NCBI GenBank assembly: GCA_964437725.1
Contig: CAYTIB010000075.1
Coordinates: 1 to 64,000, forward strand
Length of the DNA: 64,000 bases
Direction: 5' to 3'
Source: CAYTIB01 sp964437725
GTDB lineage: Bacteria > UBA8248 > JACPRG01 > G963555815
Part shown: positions 9,517 through 16,828 of the stretch, in pieces
How the letters are laid out: each line of letters begins with the position of its first letter
Position numbering within the stretch: position 1 is the first letter of the stretch
The notes under the pieces: generated by a model
Told to the model about the DNA's origin: nothing
Seen by the model: the letters and a program-made list of their open reading frames with translations, nothing else
Databases searched by the model: none
Program-made: the position numbers and the translations under genes

Positions 9517-11232
9517 TCAGGATGAAGGATGTTTGCAAATCACGTTAAGTAGCGCTTGACGACCTTCTTCGCGCACGGCCTTTAGTGCTCTTTGTAATGC
9601 ATCGGGTAAGATTTTGGGATCCTCTACGCGTTCGCCGTACCCTTCGTGAACCTCCATCATTTTTTCGAAGTTTGGTGACGGTTCAAGGTCACTTAGAGGA
9701 AACTGATTCCTTCCAGAGGCCCATCCATCTGGGTATAGGCTCTCAGCCGAACGTCGAACCGCATTCCAACACTGATTGTTAAATACAATTGTTAAAGTGG
9801 GGAGATTTTGTGCTCGAGAAACGAAGTGCGCGGACGTAGGCGAGTTAAACATATAACTGCCATCACCAACGCAGGTAATAATAGTTTTTTCCGGTTTGGC
9901 CAACTTCACCCCAAGGGAAGCACCTAGTCCCCATCCCAATCCAGATGCATGAGAAGACCCATAAAATGTACCTGGGCGCTTGAAGTCTACATGTTCTAAA
10001 AGCAGATCATACTCGTTGATTAGGATGGTATCTTCGCAGGACACCTCATTGATGCAGTGTGAGACCCACCGATAGTCAATGGGTTTTTCTTTGCTTGCTT
10101 CCGTAGCAAGTTGTTTCCATTCTTCCCGCTGTTGTTTGTGTATCCGGGCATAACGGTCCTTGCGTTTCGTTAGTTCGGAGCCCTTGCCTTTCAGGCTCTG
10201 CTCTAAAGCATCGCTTAGAAGCTGAAGCCCTATGGCTGGTTTTCCTTTTAGCACAACGTCCATCGGAAAGCTTCGGATTGGATAATCGGAGAAGTAGGGA
10301 TCGCATCCCAAATGGATGACAGATGCGTCTTTTGGGGGTTTCCCATGAGTGGGAATCCAAGGAACGTCAGTTTCTAAGACTACCACGACATCTGCTTCCT
10401 CAAGGAGAACTCTCGGTTCAAAGCCCAGATGAAGAGGGTGATCGGTAGGAAAGTTCATGTAGATGTTCCTGTGTTCAATGACAGGTATCGCCCCAGTTTC
10501 TGCAAGCTTGATTAGGTTGTGGACCGCTTCGGGGTCGATGCCTGCCGCTCCGGCAATAATCAGAGGAGATTTTGCTTTCGAAAGTAGCTTAGCAGCACTC
10601 TCAATTGCCTTTTTGTCCGGTTGAGTGGAGGTTTCTGCGATTTGAACCTTAGGTTGCTCTAGCAAAAAATTTTGTTTTTCTTCTGCAAGAACCTCTCGAG
10701 GAAGAATTAAATAGACCGGACCGGGGGGATCCGCCATGCTCAATGTTAAAGCTCGGTCTACTACTGTCTCCAACTGTGCAGAATTTCTGAGTTCATAATC
10801 CCACTTCACATATTCACGTAGCATTGCTGCTTGATCGCGCGATTCCTGAGCCCAGTGAATATAGACGCTTCTGTGGCCAAGAGGACCTTCTTCATTGATT
10901 GGGGTGCGTCCGGCAGTAAATAAGAGGGGTATGCGAGCTTTGGTAGCGTTCATAACCTGGGCGGCAGCATTTGCTGTTCCTACGTTAACGTGTACCATCA
11001 CTACCTGGGGTTCACCAGTCACCATATAGTAACCGTGTGCCATGCTGACCGCAGTCGCCTCGTGAGGACACAATACAGGTATGGGAAAGGTTATGTTTTC
11101 TGCTTTGCGTTTCGTGAATCCCTCAACAAGTGGAGCGAAGTCTGTTCCCGCGTTGGCAAAAAAGTACTTCACTCCCCTACTTGCAAGAAGCTCTAAATAT
11201 GCATCGGCAGTATTTTCTACAGGGATCTCCAC
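9517..11232 (-). CDS. Thiamine-diphosphate-dependent enzyme (acetolactate synthase/benzoylformate decarboxylase-like)
   Basis: A 571-residue ThDP enzyme with the three-domain POX layout. The catalytic Glu is E58 in P-H-E-A-T-A. The ThDP/Mg motif begins with G-D-G-S-Y near residue 445 and ends with N-N-Q-C-W. Such enzymes decarboxylate or ligate 2-keto acids; no true acetolactate synthase regulatory gene is nearby and the sequence is off the main IlvB line. The start is GTG with AGGAGG seven bases upstream. It is followed leftward only by the convergent heme gene and preceded by a cupin, an FAH hydrolase and an isochorismatase, all leftward, forming one likely catabolic operon. Confidence 0.8.
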   Translation of the reverse strand: MEIPVENTADAYLELLASRGVKYFFANAGTDFAPLVEGFTKRKAENITFPIPVLCPHEATAVSMAHGYYMVTGEPQVVMVHVNVGTANAAAQVMNATKARIPLLFTAGRTPINEEGPLGHRSVYIHWAQESRDQAAMLREYVKWDYELRNSAQLETVVDRALTLSMADPPGPVYLILPREVLAEEKQNFLLEQPKVQIAETSTQPDKKAIESAAKLLSKAKSPLIIAGAAGIDPEAVHNLIKLAETGAIPVIEHRNIYMNFPTDHPLHLGFEPRVLLEEADVVVVLETDVPWIPTHGKPPKDASVIHLGCDPYFSDYPIRSFPMDVVLKGKPAIGLQLLSDALEQSLKGKGSELTKRKDRYARIHKQQREEWKQLATEASKEKPIDYRWVSHCINEVSCEDTILINEYDLLLEHVDFKRPGTFYGSSHASGLGWGLGASLGVKLAKPEKTIITCVGDGSYMFNSPTSAHFVSRAQNLPTLTIVFNNQCWNAVRRSAESLYPDGWASGRNQFPLSDLEPSPNFEKMMEVHEGYGERVEDPKILPDALQRALKAVREEGRQALLNVICKHPSS

Positions 11233-11300
11233 GAAGGTGCCTCCTGTTTTTAATAGTTATTAAGATTATGTCTACCTAATTCTACCAGGACAACCCAACT

Positions 11301-11630
11301 TTATAAATGCAAAGCTAGCCATATGGTTTTTTCGTCGGGATGGGTCCATTCAACACGGTGTCGGAGATGAGCAGGAATTAAGACGTAATCACCGGGTTTC
11401 ATGTTTCGAGGCTTGGCATCGCCTTCATAAAATAGTTTTGCACCGCCGCTTATCAAGATAACCCACTCGTCCGTAATCGATTCATACCATTCACCTGGAG
11501 GGGTACTGTGTCCAGCCGATATAATCTTTTGTACTCTTAAGGGAGGTCTTGATAACAGATTCTCAAATATTTCATTGGGGACTTCTTCGGGAATATTTGA
11601 AAATAAGTTGCCAGTTTTTAAGGTTGTCAT
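11301..11630 (-). CDS. Cupin-domain protein
   Basis: A 109-residue single-domain beta-barrel. It shows S-T-P-P-G-E-W-Y with E-W-V-I-L-I-S-G-G in cupin motif 1 and P-G-D-Y-V-L-I-P-A-H-L-R-H-R-V in motif 2, where the metal-binding His would be. ATG 11630 is chosen over an upstream frame extension because GAGAGGTG precedes it. It may be a small isomerase, dioxygenase-like enzyme or regulator; the sequence alone does not decide. It lies between the ThDP enzyme and the FAH-family gene on the same strand. Confidence 0.75.
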   Translation of the reverse strand: MTTLKTGNLFSNIPEEVPNEIFENLLSRPPLRVQKIISAGHSTPPGEWYESITDEWVILISGGAKLFYEGDAKPRNMKPGDYVLIPAHLRHRVEWTHPDEKTIWLALHL

Positions 11631-11731
11631 TTCGCACCTCTCGGTCCCATATGTTCTGAACCTGAACACCTAAAGAACTAGGCACAAAACAAAAAGTAAG
11701 GAGAGCGTGGCCATGGTTCCTTCTGGTGGCC

Positions 11732-12667
11732 TTACTGATGGTTAACAGGATTGGTGGCCTTTCCAATTCCCTCGATTTCAATCGTAACTATATCTCCTTG
11801 TTTCAGAAATTCTTCACGGCCCATCCCCACTCCTTCTGGAGTTCCGGTAGCAATTACGTCGCCGGGGCAAAGTCGGGTAAGTGTGGATAAGTAGGATATC
11901 TGCTCTTGGATATTAAAAATCATTCCTTCTGTGTTGGAATCTTGTTTCAGAACTTCGTTTACCCAAAGTTTTATATCTAATTTATTGGGATCCTGGATAT
12001 AGGCCTTCGGTGTGATGAATGGGCCCATTGGAGCGAAAGTTGGAGCGGTTTTTCCGGCAAACCAATCCCACGTAAACTTCCAATCGGGCCTTATGTTTCT
12101 GTCACGAGCAGAAATGTCGTTGAAACAGGTATACCCTGCAACATGGTCGAGAGCATTTTCGATCGAGATGTCACTTCCTCCTTTCCCGATAATGACCCCC
12201 AACTCTACTTCCCAGTCTACCTTTTGAGAATTGGCGGGTAGGAGAATACTTTCACCCGGCCCGATAACACAGATATGGGGTATCTTGAGAAAAAAGTAAG
12301 GTTTGCCTTCAGGTTTTCCAGTCAGTTCATCCCCCATGGGCCAGCTAGTATCTAGTTCTTTTGCATGTTCCTTATAATTTGCAGCAGCGCAGTATATGGA
12401 GGGTGGATAGAGAATGGGAGCACGAAGAGAGGAATTTTGAATCTCATGCTGATCGTAATTGCTGACCCCATTAGCCAATTCTTCGAGTTGAGGATGTATC
12501 TCGTCTAAGTTCTCGACCATTTCATGGATAGGATAATTACCGCTAATAAGCGAAGCGCCTAAAACCTCATCCCAGGCACGCATGCAATCATATGTTTTGT
12601 TTTCGACAACTATTCCTATCTCCGGCTGTCCGTCCCGGTCAAAACTAGTTAGCGCATAATGCGCCAT
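11732..12667 (-). CDS. Fumarylacetoacetate-hydrolase-family protein
   Basis: A 311-residue FAH-superfamily enzyme. Members hydrolyse or decarboxylate 2,4-diketo or acylpyruvate acids in aromatic-ring breakdown. Visible signatures are D-W-E-V-E-L-G-V-I-I-G, which carries acidic metal ligands, then Y-T-C-F-N-D-I-S-A-R-D, and P-G-D-V-I-A-T-G-T-P-E-G-V-G-M near the C-terminus. The ATG at 12667 has AAGGAGGGG just upstream and is preferred over the longer frame. Its place in a run with an isochorismatase-fold hydrolase, cupin and ThDP enzyme supports a role late in a ring-cleavage or keto-acid pathway. Confidence 0.85.
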   Translation of the reverse strand: MAHYALTSFDRDGQPEIGIVVENKTYDCMRAWDEVLGASLISGNYPIHEMVENLDEIHPQLEELANGVSNYDQHEIQNSSLRAPILYPPSIYCAAANYKEHAKELDTSWPMGDELTGKPEGKPYFFLKIPHICVIGPGESILLPANSQKVDWEVELGVIIGKGGSDISIENALDHVAGYTCFNDISARDRNIRPDWKFTWDWFAGKTAPTFAPMGPFITPKAYIQDPNKLDIKLWVNEVLKQDSNTEGMIFNIQEQISYLSTLTRLCPGDVIATGTPEGVGMGREEFLKQGDIVTIEIEGIGKATNPVNHQ

Positions 12668-12792
12668 TTTCCCCTCCTTTGTGGTTTTCATTTGCTGGTT
12701 ATGATTGGGCATAATGTGGGGTGAACTTCCGCTCGAACCCGCTCAATAAAATATTCTGCAATTTGAGGATTAATCAGCCAAATAATTAATCC

Positions 12793-13464
12793 TCAGGTTT
12801 TTGGTGACGTATTCTCGGCTAAGATTTCAATGATTTGATCGCTCTGGGTGACATCTCCAAAATAGAAATCCATATTCTTGAGAGCCATGCGGTGAAGATC
12901 TTCACCGTAGGCAGCTACACAGTCTTCGGGAACTACACAGTAGTAATCCGTGAAATAGGCGTGACGAACAGTGGATTCTACGCAAACATTTGTAGCCACA
13001 CCGCAGATGATTAGTGTCCGAATTCCTCTACTACGAAGGATCAATGGTAAATCCGTGTCGATAAACGCATTGAACCGGTGTTTGATAACTTCGCAGTCTC
13101 CGTCTTGGGGTTCTATTTCGCCAAAATAGTCCCATCCCCAGGTGTCCTTTTTGCAAAGCGGAACTTCGTGATAAAGTCCATTTAAACTTTTGCGAGTTTG
13201 GCCTAAGGAAACATCAGATAGGTACCATCCTTGTTCCGTAGCATAGATGTTCCTTACCCAGATAATTGGGACTCCCGATTCTCGTGATTCATCGATAAGG
13301 CGTCCAAGCGGGGTAGCAATCTTTCTCAAAGGAGACACATCGAAACCACACTTATCAAATGCTCCTCCTTCGGCGCAGAAGTCGTTCTGGTAATCGATAC
13401 AGATGAGAGCTGTCCACTCAGGTTTTAGCTTTTCTTTGAGTGCCAGAAGAGGTGTGTTGGTCAT
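12793..13464 (-). CDS. Isochorismatase-family cysteine hydrolase
   Basis: A 223-residue enzyme of the isochorismatase-like hydrolase fold. The catalytic triad is complete: D24 in I-D-Y-Q-N-D-F, K128 in V-I-K-H-R-F, and C161 in G-V-A-T-N-V-C-V-E-S-T, with the cis-peptide G-V-A. Relatives include RutB (peroxyureidoacrylate hydrolase), N-carbamoylsarcosine amidase and maleamate amidohydrolase NicF. It is the first gene of the leftward catabolic run ending at 9517. An amide or carbamate substrate is likely; which one is unknown. Confidence 0.85.
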   Translation of the reverse strand: MTNTPLLALKEKLKPEWTALICIDYQNDFCAEGGAFDKCGFDVSPLRKIATPLGRLIDESRESGVPIIWVRNIYATEQGWYLSDVSLGQTRKSLNGLYHEVPLCKKDTWGWDYFGEIEPQDGDCEVIKHRFNAFIDTDLPLILRSRGIRTLIICGVATNVCVESTVRHAYFTDYYCVVPEDCVAAYGEDLHRMALKNMDFYFGDVTQSDQIIEILAENTSPKT

Positions 13465-13854
13465 GCAGAAATTTCCTTTCGGTAAAATTACGAAGACAAT
13501 CCTGAGTCAATGGCAAAATTCTGCTTCAATTCCCAATTCCCAATTGCCTATAGCCTGAAATGTTGTCTAAGTCTCGATTGTATCTCGTTGAGAGGTACGG
13601 GGAAAGTGAATTTATTTAAGGTAAGGTAATTATATATTGAATTTGGGATGGTCACTTTTGCTATAATCGGCGCCGGATTTACTCACAGGTAAATTGGTCC
13701 CAAACTTTTCACTTGTGGTTGCGTCCATTTTGAAAGTTTTATAGATCTGTTTCTTCTGCGAGCAGAAGCTGTATTGTGTTAGTGGTCTTCCTTTTGGATT
13801 TTAAAATAACCAACTGATGATTTGAACAATAGCTGAGAACTTAAAGGGAATACT
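13465..13854. other. Intergenic region between divergent genes (390 bp)
   Basis: The region separates the leftward isochorismatase-type gene from the rightward luciferase-like gene and should hold both promoters. A short direct repeat CCCAATTCCCAATTG is visible near 13530. I see no further gene, RNA or convincing operator. Confidence 0.5.
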
Positions 13855-14805
13855 ATGAAAAAAAATAATGTTACATTTGGACTAGCAGTAAGGAATTTCA
13901 CAGCCTACCCTGAGATGCCTGATGCGGATGCCTTGATCGCTTATGCAAAGCGTGCAGAGGAACTCAACTACGACTCCTTGTGGGTGTGGGATCATATCTT
14001 TCTTGGGGTAGATCCTTGTTTTCCGATTCTTGACTCGCTCACTCTTCTTACGGCAATTGCGTGTCACACCTCTAAGGTAAGGTTGGGGACGGGTGTTCTC
14101 GTTCTTCCTATGAGAAATCCTGCGGTGCTTGCCAAGGAAGCAGCAACCCTTGATGTCATTTCTAAAGGTCGTTTGGTCTTGGGAATGGCCAGTGGTTGGT
14201 ACGCACGAGAATTTGATGCTGTGGGAATTCCTTTTAAGAAACGAGGTGATATTTTTGACCGAAATTTAGAAATTCTCACTCGACTTTGGACAGAGGATAT
14301 GGTTACTGGGGAATACCCGCCTCACGACCTTCGTAAAGCTGTATTACATCCAAAACCAATTCAAAAACCTCGTCCTCCCATACTGATTGGGGGGTATGCT
14401 GAAAGGGTTCTCAAACGTACGGCAGAAAAAGGGGATGGTTGGTTGACTTATTTTTATACTCCTGATGCTTATACCAGATCGATGGATCGCATTAGAAAAT
14501 TTGCTGAGGATGCAGGGCGGGATCCGGACTCACTAGATAGTCTCAATCAGATTCCTATTATGGTGACAGAGAGTGATAAAGATAGAAAAGCAATGGATGA
14601 ATGGCTAACGACAGAGTGGGATTATGCCTCATGGAGTGAGTCGACTAAGGAAAGCGCAATTATTGGTACAGTTGACCAATGTGCAGAGCAACTTCAAAGT
14701 CATGTAGACGTTGGTGTGAAGCAAATCGTTTTAGTGCCGTTCAAGTACCAATCAGATCAGATCGATGTTTTAGCAAAAGAGGTGATTCCAAGGGTTAATA
14801 CCTAA
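13855..14805 (+). CDS. Luciferase-like monooxygenase family (LLM) oxidoreductase
   Basis: A 316-residue TIM-barrel flavin or F420-dependent oxidoreductase. The N-terminus (V-T-F-G-L-A-V-R) and W-V-W-D-H-I-F match the family, followed by the R-L-G-T-G-V-L-V-L-P segment and R-L-V-L-G-M-A-S-G-W that line the cofactor site. A clean AAAGGGA lies before the ATG. The subgroup resembles proteins annotated as F420-dependent, but no F420 synthesis gene is in view, so FMN use is equally possible. It stands alone, divergent from the isochorismatase gene and convergent with phzF. Confidence 0.8.
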   Translation: MKKNNVTFGLAVRNFTAYPEMPDADALIAYAKRAEELNYDSLWVWDHIFLGVDPCFPILDSLTLLTAIACHTSKVRLGTGVLVLPMRNPAVLAKEAATLDVISKGRLVLGMASGWYAREFDAVGIPFKKRGDIFDRNLEILTRLWTEDMVTGEYPPHDLRKAVLHPKPIQKPRPPILIGGYAERVLKRTAEKGDGWLTYFYTPDAYTRSMDRIRKFAEDAGRDPDSLDSLNQIPIMVTESDKDRKAMDEWLTTEWDYASWSESTKESAIIGTVDQCAEQLQSHVDVGVKQIVLVPFKYQSDQIDVLAKEVIPRVNT

Positions 14806-14912
14806 ATAATGCAGCAGCTCCCCTAGGTCCGATGAGGGGTTCTGAGTTATATGGTCTTCTGAAACAACAGATGAGAGGCTAGAGTCGCATGTTTAGGTAT
14901 TTTGAATAGCGG

Positions 14913-15758
14913 TTAATAGTATGTATTTCTTGTAGTTATATTATGTTTAGTATATTTTACATTAATTAACTCCTTCCTTCTGGTGATTGCTTTGCCCCCG
15001 AGGACGACATGGTCCGTCCGGAGAAAAATTTGGACAAGTCCGCCACTTTTCGAGGCCTGGTAACCAATGAGTTCATTTTTCTTTAATTTGCCACTCCAAT
15101 AGGGACCAAGAAAGCAGTGTGTGGATCCGGTGACTGGATCTTCATTGATCCCAATTGATGGTGCAAAAAATCGTGACAGAAAATCATAATCCTCGGATTC
15201 GGAAAGACACGTAGCAATGAGGCCTCGGCAGGGAAGTTTTGCGATAGATTTGAAGTTTGGCTTCAATGATCGCAGAGTTTTCTCGGATTCCACCTCCACA
15301 AGATAATCGAACCTGTTAGCTTCAATATTCTTTGCTTTTGCGTCTAATGCCTTTTCTACTTGAGAAATAGATTCTTTACTGACTAAAGGGTTGCCGATCT
15401 CAACCGGAAAGTTCATTTTGATCCAATTGTCAACTAATTGAGCCGTTAGGATGCCACTCTTGGTATAAAACACTGCAGGTTGGTTCGATGTAAGCCTTTC
15501 GGTTTCCCAAAGGATGTGGGCGCTAGCGAGGGTCGCATGCCCACAAAGATCTACTTCGCTTTGTGGTGTAAACCACCTCAGTTCGAACCCCTTTTCCTCT
15601 TTCGGAGTAAGGTAAGCGGTCTCGGATAAGTTTATTTCTCGCGCTACATCCTGCATCCAATTCGTTTTGGGTGAAGACTTGAGAATTATGATAGCCGCTG
15701 GGTTCCCACCAAGGGCATTATCCGTAAAGGCATCGACATGATAAAATGGAATATTCAT
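14913..15758 (-). CDS. PhzF-family isomerase/epimerase-like protein
   Basis: A 281-residue protein with the two-lobed diaminopimelate-epimerase-like fold of PhzF. The N-terminal V-D-A-F-T-x-x-x-x-G-G-N-P-A-A motif and the catalytic Glu E46 in N-L-S-E-T-A are present, as are D-L-C-G-H-A-T-L-A-S-A and the C-terminal D-P-V-T-G-S-T-H-C. Most non-phenazine homologues have unknown substrates. Its start codon overlaps by four bases (ATGA) the stop of the extended AhpD-like selenoprotein frame upstream, which implies translational coupling of the two. Confidence 0.85.
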   Translation of the reverse strand: MNIPFYHVDAFTDNALGGNPAAIIILKSSPKTNWMQDVAREINLSETAYLTPKEEKGFELRWFTPQSEVDLCGHATLASAHILWETERLTSNQPAVFYTKSGILTAQLVDNWIKMNFPVEIGNPLVSKESISQVEKALDAKAKNIEANRFDYLVEVESEKTLRSLKPNFKSIAKLPCRGLIATCLSESEDYDFLSRFFAPSIGINEDPVTGSTHCFLGPYWSGKLKKNELIGYQASKSGGLVQIFLRTDHVVLGGKAITRRKELINVKYTKHNITTRNTYY

Positions 15759-16579
15759 TCTTCCAATGCGCTCTCCGTAGTAATGTCTGACTTGATTTGC
15801 ATTCCCGTAGCAATTGTGTTGAATGAGTTATAATGATCGACCACGCCAATTACTTCGAGAATTTTGTCGTCGTCCCACTGTAACTGACGGATTCAATCCA
15901 CGAAGTACCGTATAAAGTAATTACATCCGTTTGTGACACTGACACCCAGACCAATAGCTAGCTTTGCATTGGGGTCAATTCCGGGGCGATCAAACAGAAG
16001 GTGATGCTTTGCCCAAGTAGCCTCAAGGTAATGGGGATTTCGGGCAAGGGCTCGCCAGAGCTTAGGTATTTCTTGTCTACCTAAGCGTTTTTTTTCGTGG
16101 CGATCTATCTGGTTTAAGATTTCCTGGATTTTTGGATCGAGTTTATCATGCTGTGGGTAGGGGATTAGTGGTTTGTCGAGTCCTTCATCGTCTTTAAGCA
16201 TAAGGCCGAAAGCAACCTTATTCATTGATCGGCAGTGATCGGTCAAGCCCAAAAGTTCTGTTACGTCTTTTTCATCAGATCCCAGCCGCATGACCGCGGC
16301 TACGTGAGAATCAACTCAGTATTCACATCCATTTACAATTGAAACTGCTGAGGCAACCATCTCTTTAATATGAGGTGAGACCTTGCCTCGTTGCATGGTT
16401 GCACGTGATCGATTCCAACTTGCCTCGATATAGCCCGGGAGATGAGCTTGGGCTTTCCAAATATTGGAGAGGGAATTAGCATTGAATAGTTTTTTTTCAC
16501 GAATCAAAATATTTTGTACGACTTTCCCGTCAGTTCCCTTGAGGATTTCCTCATCATTTAGGAGTTTGATAGTCGACAT
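15755..16579 (-). CDS. Two-domain AhpD-like selenoprotein with in-frame UGA (Sec) and a second in-frame UGA
   Basis: The frame runs from ATG 16579, with AGGAGG upstream, through TGA at 16316-16318 and TGA at 15893-15895, to TGA 15755-15757 overlapping the phzF start. Two alkylhydroperoxidase-like (AhpD/carboxymuconolactone decarboxylase) units are tandem, each with W-x-x-x-x-x-x-P-x-Y-x-E-A-x-W and N-G-C. Unit 1 reads C85-E-Y-U88-V-D-S-H92, the AhpD redox motif C-x-x-C-x3-H with Sec at the second Cys; a strong SECIS-like hairpin follows. Unit 2 is degenerate: Phe replaces both the Cys and the His (C219-N-Y-F, then F226), and the second UGA sits at residue 229. After that UGA the frame still matches the family tail (I-L-E-V-I-G-V-V-D-H). 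Whether translation stops there or continues is unresolved. The likely role is peroxide or disulfide reduction. A conventional caller would give two hypothetical fragments. Confidence 0.85.
15893..15895 (-). other. Second in-frame UGA in the AhpD-like gene (Sec, readthrough or nonsense)
   Basis: In the alignment of the two units this codon corresponds to an Ala of unit 1, not to a Cys, and no good hairpin follows (only a 4 bp CGTC/GACG). The 45 codons after it keep the family's C-terminal sequence and end in an ATGA overlap with phzF. Nonsense mutation, assembly error or true recoding are all possible. Confidence 0.55.
16284..16301 (-). promoter_or_regulatory. Bacterial SECIS-like hairpin (AhpD-like gene)
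   Basis: On the minus strand, AGCCGC pairs perfectly with GCGGCT around the loop GGTCAT, with an extra T-G pair possible below. The stem starts 15 nt after the UGA and the loop 21 nt after it; the loop begins with GG. This fits the known bacterial SECIS pattern of a small apical loop with a G in its first two positions. Confidence 0.75.
16316..16318 (-). other. Selenocysteine codon (UGA) of the AhpD-like protein
   Basis: The TGA falls exactly at the second Cys of the C-x-Y-C-x-x-x-H motif; reading through yields V-D-S-H-V-A-A-V, which restores the conserved His. The frame is open on both sides and the two tandem units of the protein align across it. Confidence 0.85.
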
Positions 16580-16828
16580 GGTGTTCCTCCTGTAATGGAT
16601 TGTAGTGTGCACTTTGAAATTGAAAACTTATGATTAGGACGGACAGCGAAGGATTTAAATTGCATTCAAAGTCATTTCAATTTTTTACTTCTGCGGAAGC
16701 GTTTTCTGAGTAGTATTACAAGTCCGGAACGAAAATGGCCTGTTCATAAAGTAATTACTTATACAAATCATTGGTTTTGGCCGCAGTTTTAAAATTAGGA
16801 TCTTCTATTAGTTCTTAACTATTTGAAT

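Noticed and set aside
14827..14853. CCCCT...AGGGG hairpin after the luciferase-like gene as terminator
   Set aside because: The stem is short and no T-run follows.
15893..16612. Two separate hypothetical genes or a frameshifted pseudogene
   Set aside because: Both pieces are in the same frame, separated only by one UGA at the Cys/Sec column with a SECIS-like hairpin; no frameshift is needed.
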